Assembly (NCBI GenBank): GCA_035507915.1
Contig: DATJNS010000408.1
Location: 1 to 10,082 of the forward strand
Reading direction: 5' to 3'
Length of the DNA: 10,082 bases
Source: JACQAI01 sp035507915
Lineage (GTDB): Bacteria; Pseudomonadota; Alphaproteobacteria; Elsterales; Elsteraceae
Shown here: positions 6,043 to 10,082 of the stretch, piece after piece
How positions within the stretch are numbered: the stretch's first letter is position 1
Layout of the letters: every line of letters begins with the position of its first letter
Translations under genes and position numbers: made by a program
Notes under the pieces: model-generated
Told to the model about the DNA's origin: nothing
Database searches by the model: none
Seen by the model: the letters and a program-made list of their open reading frames with translations, nothing else

Positions 6043-7049
6043 GGGCGCACCTTCGCGACCAGCGTGCTGGCGTCGTCGCGGGTACGCCGGAAGTCGCGGT
6101 AGAGCACTGCGGCGATCACGCTCGGGTGGCAGGCGTCGAGCCCGGGGTAGCCGTCGAGGCGCCAGCGCGTGCCGATGCCGTCGCTGTGCATCACCACGGT
6201 CGCGCCGCCGCCGTCGAACGGATAGTCGAACTGCTTCACGGTCCGCCAGGTATGGCCGAGCGTGCCGTTGGTCGACACCATGCCGTGCCGTTTTTCCGGG
6301 GCGCTCAGCGTGCCCGCGATGTTGCCGAGCCCGGCGAAGTGCACGAGCCGTGCCTCGCGGTCGATCTCGGCGATCGCGACCGCGGCGCCGCGCGTGTGGC
6401 CGAGGCCGCGATGCATCAGGACGAGGAGGTCGGCCAGCCCGAGCGCCGGATGGGCCTCGAACAAGGTGTGGGCGGCGACGGCGGCGGCCGCGGCGGCGGC
6501 GCCGTGGCCTGAGCCGTCGACCACCATCAGGCGCCACAGGCCGTCGCGGATCGGCAAGACCGCGCAGGCGTCGCCCGCCACGGCCTCACCGGGACAGACC
6601 GCCACCACGCTGCCACTCTCGAAGGATGCCGCCGCGGCCGACGCTGCCGCGGGCAGGTCGGGCCGCGCCACGCGCGCCAGCGCCACCGTGCCCTGGCCCG
6701 GTCGGGTGAACACGCTGACCAGGTCGGCGATGCGCTGGATGGCGCCGAGCCCGGTGCCCCGGCTGCCCGCCGTCGAGAACCCGTCGGCGCGGGCGCGCGC
6801 CAGATCGGCGATGCCGGGGCCGCGATCGATCGCGATCATCTCGACGCCGGCGAGATCGCGCCCGGCGTCGTAGTGCTGGACCAAGAGCTCGCCCTTGCCG
6901 GCGTGCTTCAGCATGTTGGTGGCGAGCTCGGTCGCCACGATCGAGACGCGGCCGGTCCGCTCGGCGTCGAAACCGAGCTGTCGAGCGAGCTCCGCCGCTT
7001 GGCGCCGTGCCTCGGCCGTGTCGGTCGCGCGCTCGACCGCGATGATCAT
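6039..7049 (-). CDS. RsbT-like ATPase fused to SpoIIE/RsbX-type PP2C phosphatase
   Basis: A 336-residue fusion. The N-terminal HATPase of the RsbT type (about 1-128) has N-box TELATN (40-45), G1 IDRGPGI (74-80) and a glycine loop at 95-102. The C-terminal SpoIIE/PP2C-like phosphatase (about 140-336) has metal-site aspartates in GDA (Asp160), VVDGSGHG (Asp178), HSDGI (Asp290) and RDDAS (Asp326). A seven-alanine run (184-190) follows the DGSGHG motif. By family knowledge RsbX-type phosphatases remove phosphate from RsbR and RsbS and reset the stressosome; that role is inferred here from operon position. The ATG at 7049 lies 16 bases after the rsbT stop, with only a weak ribosome site; the 3' end overlaps the next gene by GTGA. 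It resembles 'ATP-binding SpoIIE family protein phosphatase' entries known from many proteobacterial RsbRST clusters. Confidence 0.92.
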   Translation of the reverse strand: MIIAVERATDTAEARRQAAELARQLGFDAERTGRVSIVATELATNMLKHAGKGELLVQHYDAGRDLAGVEMIAIDRGPGIADLARARADGFSTAGSRGTGLGAIQRIADLVSVFTRPGQGTVALARVARPDLPAAASAAAASFESGSVVAVCPGEAVAGDACAVLPIRDGLWRLMVVDGSGHGAAAAAAAVAAHTLFEAHPALGLADLLVLMHRGLGHTRGAAVAIAEIDREARLVHFAGLGNIAGTLSAPEKRHGMVSTNGTLGHTWRTVKQFDYPFDGGGATVVMHSDGIGTRWRLDGYPGLDACHPSVIAAVLYRDFRRTRDDASTLVAKVRP

Positions 7050-7065
7050 GGAACTGCCATCGACT

Positions 7066-7473
7066 TCATGTCTTCCAACGTGTCAACCGAACCGTCGTGC
7101 CCGCGCCGGTCCGCGACTCGATGGCGAAGTCGTTGACCAGCCGGCGCGCGCCGCCGAGCCCCAGGCCGAGCCCGCCGCCGGTCGTGTAGCCGTCGCGCAG
7201 CGCCCGCTCGACGTCGTCGATGCCGGGGCCGCGATCCCTGAAGCAGAGCCGCACGCCATGGCGGCCGCGATCCTCGAGCGCGTCGAGCGTGAGCTCGCCG
7301 CCGCCGCCATAGATCACCGTGTTGCGCGCGATCTCGCTGGCCGCGGTCACCAGCTTGGTCTGGTCGACCAGGCTGAACTTGGCGGCGACGGCCCAGTTGC
7401 GCACGATCTGGCGAACGCGCAGCACATCCTCGGAATTGCGGACGGGGATGGTCTCAGACCGGACTGGTGGCAA
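7066..7473 (-). CDS. rsbT: RsbT-type serine/threonine kinase (stressosome switch)
   Basis: A 135-residue single-domain GHKL ATPase, almost the same length as B. subtilis RsbT (133). The N-box TAASEIARNT (43-52, Asn51), G1 box RDRGPGI (79-85, Asp80) and glycine-rich lid GGGLGLGLGG are intact, and the region FSLVDQTKLVTAASEIARN is characteristic of RsbT. In the known system RsbT is held by RsbR/RsbS, phosphorylates both on stress and is then released to activate its partner. The start is TTG at 7473, overlapping the rsbS 3' end by 20 bp; GGGAG (7480-7484) lies six bases upstream and no in-frame ATG is available before the first conserved strand. The downstream target is not seen as RsbU; the two following genes each carry an RsbT-like domain of their own. 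Confidence 0.93.
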   Translation of the reverse strand: MPPVRSETIPVRNSEDVLRVRQIVRNWAVAAKFSLVDQTKLVTAASEIARNTVIYGGGGELTLDALEDRGRHGVRLCFRDRGPGIDDVERALRDGYTTGGGLGLGLGGARRLVNDFAIESRTGAGTTVRLTRWKT

Positions 7474-7855
7474 CCCGCGCTCCCGTCCGCGCGTCGCCCT
7501 GCGCGATGAGGGTGCGGATGAGCTTCAGCCCGCGATCGACGTCGAGGGCGGTGTGGACGCCCGTCATGGTCAAGCCGAGCTCGACCAGCGTGATGGCGAC
7601 CGCGGGTCGCATGCCGACCACCACGGTGGCGGCATCGAGCACGCGCGCCATTGCGGCGATGTTGTTGAGCATGCGGCCGATGAAGCTGTCGACGATCTCG
7701 AGCGCCGAGATGTCGATCATGACGCCGCGCGCGCGGGACTCGACGATCCGGCACGTCAGGTCTTCCTGGAGCGCCATCGCGAGCTGGTCGTGCATGTCGA
7801 CCTGGATGGAAACCAGGAGACAGCCCTCGACCTTGAGGATCGGAATCTGATCCAT
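7454..7855 (-). CDS. rsbS: RsbS-type STAS-domain stressosome scaffold protein
   Basis: A 133-residue single STAS domain with no N-terminal extension, the RsbS architecture. It opens MDQIPILKVEGCLLVSIQ, and its helix-alpha2 region reads DISALEIVDSFIGRML; Ser57 in the DSF triad corresponds to the serine that RsbT phosphorylates in B. subtilis RsbS (Ser59). In the family RsbS and RsbR STAS domains build the stressosome core and sequester RsbT. Length is close to B. subtilis RsbS (121), with a slightly longer C-terminus. The ATG at 7855 begins six bases after the rsbR stop; its ribosome site would lie inside the rsbR end and is weak, so coupling to rsbR is likely. It overlaps rsbT by 20 bp. Confidence 0.93.
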   Translation of the reverse strand: MDQIPILKVEGCLLVSIQVDMHDQLAMALQEDLTCRIVESRARGVMIDISALEIVDSFIGRMLNNIAAMARVLDAATVVVGMRPAVAITLVELGLTMTGVHTALDVDRGLKLIRTLIAQGDARTGARVATSPV

Positions 7856-7861
7856 GACGGG

Positions 7862-8785
7862 TCAGCGCCGCGCGGCGCGCTGGTCGAGGCGCCCGTTGCC
7901 GCAGCCCTCGGGCTTGGCCGGCTCGAGCTCGGTCCCGGCGCTGCTCAACATCTGCCCGGTGCGTCGCAGCGCGAGCGCGAACGCGTCCGCCATGGTGGCC
8001 TTCGAGACGACGTTGAGCTCCAGGCCGAGATGCACGATGGTCTGGGCGATCTGCGGGCGGATGCCGCTGATGATGCAGTCCGCGCCCATCAGGCGGGCCG
8101 CCGAGACGGTCTTGATCAGGTGCTGGGCGACCAGCGTGTCGACGGTCGGCACGCCGGTGATGTCGATGATGGCGATTTCCGCGCCGGTATCGACGATGGC
8201 CTGCAGCAGGCTCTCCATCACGGTCTGGGTCCGTTCGCTGTCGAGCGTGCCGATCAGCGGCAGCGCCAGGATGCCGTGCCATAGCTCGACCACCGGGGTC
8301 GACAGCTCGAGCAGCTCGCTCTGCTGGCGTCGGATCACCTCCTCGCGGCCGGTCGTGTAGTGCCCGAGGCAGTGGAGCCCGAGCTGATCGATCAGCAGGC
8401 TGGCCTGCCAGGTCTCGTCGGTGAGCATCCCCGGCGTCTTGGCCAGCGCCTCGCGCAGCATCGTGAACATCGGCTGCTTGAGCGAGAACACGAACATCGC
8501 GATATCGGAGGGCGTGAAGCCATTGACCGCCCAGCTGCGCGACAGATCCTCGAGGATCGCGCGCGCCGGGGCCCATTCCGGACCCTGGATGTCGTCGATG
8601 CTGCCCTGGCCGACGGCGGCCAGGATGCCGTCGAGCAGCCGGTCGGCGTTATCGCGCAGCTCGCCTTCCCTGATCTTGCCGCTCTTCAGCGGCGCGCTGA
8701 CCATCAGCAGGCGCTGCCAATCCGCCAACAGGCGGTCGCGATGTCGGACCATCAGCGCCGGCAAGCCGGAACGTTGTTCGCTCAC
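7862..8785 (-). CDS. rsbR: RsbR-type stressosome sensor (RsbRD-like N-domain plus STAS)
   Basis: A 307-residue RsbR paralogue. The N-terminal half (about 10-150) is all-helical and fits the RsbRD_N family (ADWQRLL, RDNADRLLDGILAAV, GPEWAPARAILEDLSRSWAVNGF). A linker helix (about 150-162) leads to a C-terminal STAS domain (about 164-280), followed by a 25-residue disordered tail. Thr217 in PTVDTLVAQHLI aligns with B. subtilis RsbRA Thr205; Ser183 in LDSERT occupies the position of RsbRA Thr171, a conservative swap. The N-domain is the presumed stress sensor, signal unknown; there is no obvious haem or flavin motif. The GTG start at 8785 is firmly supported by AGGAG (8792-8796) six bases upstream. 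It is the first gene of the five-gene operon. Confidence 0.92.
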   Translation of the reverse strand: MSEQRSGLPALMVRHRDRLLADWQRLLMVSAPLKSGKIREGELRDNADRLLDGILAAVGQGSIDDIQGPEWAPARAILEDLSRSWAVNGFTPSDIAMFVFSLKQPMFTMLREALAKTPGMLTDETWQASLLIDQLGLHCLGHYTTGREEVIRRQQSELLELSTPVVELWHGILALPLIGTLDSERTQTVMESLLQAIVDTGAEIAIIDITGVPTVDTLVAQHLIKTVSAARLMGADCIISGIRPQIAQTIVHLGLELNVVSKATMADAFALALRRTGQMLSSAGTELEPAKPEGCGNGRLDQRAARR

Positions 8786-8791
8786 GTTCTT

Positions 8792-8796
8792 CTCCT
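8792..8796 (-). promoter_or_regulatory. Strong Shine-Dalgarno site of rsbR
   Basis: AGGAG on the minus strand, six bases before the GTG at 8785. It fixes the start of rsbR on GTG rather than a later codon and is the strongest ribosome site in the stressosome operon. The later genes mostly rely on overlaps or short gaps. Confidence 0.8.
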
Positions 8797-8838
8797 GTCT
8801 CGTGCCGAGGGGGTGGACAGTCCCGCTATTCCAATAAA

Positions 8839-8871
8839 TTGCGTAGGCGCTACGTAAACGCGCATAGCGCC
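8839..8871. repeat. Overlapping inverted repeats upstream of rsbR
   Basis: Two alternative dyads share sequence here. TTGCGTAGGCGCTACGTAA (8839-8857) is an imperfect 19-bp palindrome with CGTAG/CTACG arms around GCG. GGCGCTA (8846-8852) and TAGCGCC (8865-8871) are perfect 7-bp arms separated by 12 bases. They lie 54-86 bases upstream of the rsbR start in non-coding DNA, the expected place for an operator or an mRNA leader structure. No known regulator motif is recognised. Confidence 0.4.
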
Positions 8872-8972
8872 GAGGGGTTCGCGGAAGTCGCGGTACTGGG
8901 GTGTATGAGGCGGATATTTCTAACCCTGGGCGGAAATCGGCCCGGGCGTCTCGCCCCGCACACTCGAGAGGC

Positions 8973-8998
8973 TACGGATGGGCCGGCGCGGGGGTTCC
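8973..8998 (-). promoter_or_regulatory. Near-match EcfG-type promoter upstream of rsbR
   Basis: On the minus strand GGAAC (8998-8994) is followed after 17 bases by CGTA (8976-8973), one mismatch from the EcfG consensus GGAAC-N16/17-CGTT. It would give a leader of about 180 bases before the rsbR GTG, running through the inverted repeats. No convincing sigma-70 promoter was found in the 8786-9024 gap. Suggestive only; GC-rich DNA produces such matches by chance. Confidence 0.3.
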
Positions 8999-9024
8999 GT
9001 CGGTCTGACGGGCCCGCGCGGCGA

Positions 9025-9996
9025 TTAGCGAACCGGCGTCCAGCTCGCGTCGGGATTGAATGCGCTCATCGCGCCGGCGAGCTTGGCGGTCCGCGGCCCG
9101 AGATTCCTCTGATAGACCACGCCGTCCTGGTTGACGATGAAGGTCATGACGCCGGAGTCGCCGTAGGTCGCGGGGAACGCGACCAGGGCGAAGCCGCCGA
9201 TCATATGGCCGTTGACGATGTAGTCGTAGGCGCCGCCGGGCGCATTGGGCCCCTGACGCTTGAGGATCTTGTAATAGTAGCCGTGATAGGGCGCGCGCTT
9301 GCCGTGCTTGCCGCCGGCGGGATAGCCCTCGGCCCGCGCGCTGACGACCAGGGGGCCGATCGGGCTCGGCGATTCGCCCTCGGCGGTCGGCCAGTAGAGC
9401 CCGTCGTGCTTGCCGGGGCTGCTCATGAATTTCTGGGCGAACTCGAGCAGGCCGGAACCGGTGCGGTCGTGGCCCGCATAGTCGTGCTCGGCCTCGGCGA
9501 TCGCCTCGCACACCTTGATGGCGTTGAGCTCGTTGCGGCCGATCCGGCGGTTGAGGATCTCCTCGGCGCCCGCCGCGGTGTCGAAGCGCCAGGTGGTGCC
9601 GCGCTTGACCAGCGGGATCGGGAACGGCCACTGGTCCGTGCCGATCACGAGGGTCGCCGCCGTATCGGACGCGCGGTCGAGCGCGTGCTGCTCGTCGTAG
9701 GCGGCGGCGAATTTCTCGCGCCCCTCGCGATCGGCGACGCGGTCGCCGGAGAACACCAGCTTGCGGCCCGCCGGGCCGAGAATCTTCTCGAGCGCCGCCG
9801 GATCGTCGGCGCGCGCCGCGGCGACCAGCGCGTCGGCCGCGGCCTCCGGCGACGCGAAGGTCTGCTGCGCTGCTGGGGCGGCGTGCGCCGGCGGGGCGCC
9901 GAGCGCCACGACGGACGCGCCGATCCACGCCAGCGCCGCAACGGCGATCACGGAGATCGGCCGGCGCGCGCGCCGGGTCATGATGTGCTCGCTCAT
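9025..9996 (-). CDS. Secreted DUF2950 family protein
   Basis: A 323-residue exported protein. The N-terminus is a Sec-type signal peptide: basic TRRARR, a hydrophobic core (about residues 14-33) and a probable cleavage site after AHA (residue 39). The mature part is recognisable DUF2950 throughout: FASPEAAADALVAAARADD at the start, WPFPIPLVKRG, ILNRRIGRNELNAI, SPGKHDGLYWP, PYHGYYYKIL, GGAYDYIVNGHMIGGFALVA and GVMTFIVNQDGVVYQRNLG. Function is unknown; a periplasmic or envelope role is inferred from the signal peptide. The ATG at 9996 has GGAGG seven bases upstream, and it overlaps the stop of the preceding gene by ATGA. An ATG at residue 6 is a less supported alternative. Stop TAA at 9025. Confidence 0.92.
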   Translation of the reverse strand: MSEHIMTRRARRPISVIAVAALAWIGASVVALGAPPAHAAPAAQQTFASPEAAADALVAAARADDPAALEKILGPAGRKLVFSGDRVADREGREKFAAAYDEQHALDRASDTAATLVIGTDQWPFPIPLVKRGTTWRFDTAAGAEEILNRRIGRNELNAIKVCEAIAEAEHDYAGHDRTGSGLLEFAQKFMSSPGKHDGLYWPTAEGESPSPIGPLVVSARAEGYPAGGKHGKRAPYHGYYYKILKRQGPNAPGGAYDYIVNGHMIGGFALVAFPATYGDSGVMTFIVNQDGVVYQRNLGPRTAKLAGAMSAFNPDASWTPVR

Positions 9997-10082
9997 CGTC
10001 GTCCTCCGCCCGCTGGGCGACCGCCGCCGCCGCCGCGCGGTGCCGCCGCCGGCGCCATGGTCTGGCGGCTGGCCTGGCCGCG
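9993..10082 (-). CDS. C-terminal end of upstream gene, probably DUF3300 family, partial
   Basis: The last 29 codons of a gene that enters from the right edge. The frame reads a Ser/Gln/Ala segment then a Gly/Arg-rich tail (RGQASRQT near the edge, ending GGGRR) and stops with a TGA that overlaps the DUF2950 ATG (ATGA, 9993-9996), so the two are translationally coupled. DUF3300 proteins commonly precede DUF2950 genes and end in such Gly/Arg-rich tails with similar RGQAS-type segments, so that identity is likely. The catalogued domain itself is outside the window and cannot be confirmed here. Confidence 0.55.
   Translation of the reverse strand, partial: RGQASRQTMAPAAAPRGGGGGRPAGGGRR

Noticed and set aside
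3925..6102. Very long plus-strand open frame (about 725 codons) opposite the hybrid kinase
   Set aside because: Composition is dominated by Arg/Ala/Gln/His/Asp with no domain signature; it is the codon-phase shadow of the well-supported minus-strand kinase in GC-rich DNA.
6043..6537. N-terminal extension of the hybrid kinase upstream of 6042
   Set aside because: The frame stays open, but the translation is low-complexity Arg-rich and lies inside the phosphatase coding sequence; the GTG in the GTGA overlap starts exactly before the conserved ATPase domain.
7347..8576. Minus-strand open frame of about 409 codons overlapping rsbR, rsbS and rsbT
   Set aside because: Out-of-frame shadow of three recognised genes, rich in Arg/Pro/His and without domain features.
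8350..8760. Haem-globin sensor domain in RsbR
   Set aside because: The N-terminal half fits the RsbRD_N helical family, and no proximal-histidine globin pattern was recognised; a cofactor cannot be claimed.
8944..8956. GGGCG-TCT-CGCCC hairpin as terminator for the DUF2950 gene
   Set aside because: Only a 5-bp stem, no T run in the minus-strand direction, and about 70 bases beyond the stop; a second weak hairpin at 8997-9011 has the same faults.

Overview
The window is GC-rich, densely coding bacterial DNA, most likely from an alphaproteobacterium. The best evidence is a perfect match to the promoter consensus of the alphaproteobacterial general stress sigma factor EcfG (GGAAC-N16-CGTT at 3091-3115). 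The gene content fits that placement (bfd-bfr, a DUF2950 lipid/periplasm-type protein, a small rhizobial-type conserved protein), but genus cannot be read from this sequence. No tRNA, rRNA, CRISPR array, insertion sequence or phage gene was seen.

Left part (1-3335), mostly plus strand: the C-terminal end of a membrane-anchored GGDEF diguanylate cyclase; a Fur-box-like region followed by bfd (bacterioferritin-associated ferredoxin) and bfr (bacterioferritin); a convergent MscS-family mechanosensitive channel whose stop codon overlaps that of bfr; a two-TM PH-domain (bPH2) protein; and a 61-residue conserved small protein preceded by the EcfG-type promoter and followed by a perfect inverted repeat.

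Centre and right (3500-8785): the most notable part. On the minus strand lies a five-gene, tightly spaced or overlapping operon that reads as a stressosome (RsbRST) module: rsbR (RsbRD-type N-terminus plus STAS, 8785->7862), rsbS (STAS, 7855->7454), rsbT (serine-kinase ATPase, 7473->7066), an RsbT-like ATPase fused to a SpoIIE/RsbX-type phosphatase (7049->6039), and an RsbT-like ATPase fused to a cytosolic hybrid histidine kinase with two receiver domains (6042->3865). A single-domain response regulator with its own good promoter (3500-3877, plus strand) converges on the kinase gene and overlaps its 3' end by 13 bp. By family knowledge, RsbR/RsbS scaffold the complex, RsbT phosphorylates them and is released on stress, and the phosphatase resets the system. 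The natural inference is that here the output is a phosphorelay rather than a sigma-B cascade, because no sigma factor, RsbU, RsbV or RsbW is seen in the window.

Right end (9025-10082), minus strand: a secreted DUF2950 protein whose ATG overlaps the stop codon of an upstream, mostly off-window gene with a Gly/Arg-rich tail, probably the DUF3300 partner usually found with DUF2950. The longest stretch without a gene is 8786-9024 (239 bases), between the DUF2950 gene and rsbR; it holds a strong rsbR ribosome site, overlapping inverted repeats and a near-match EcfG promoter.
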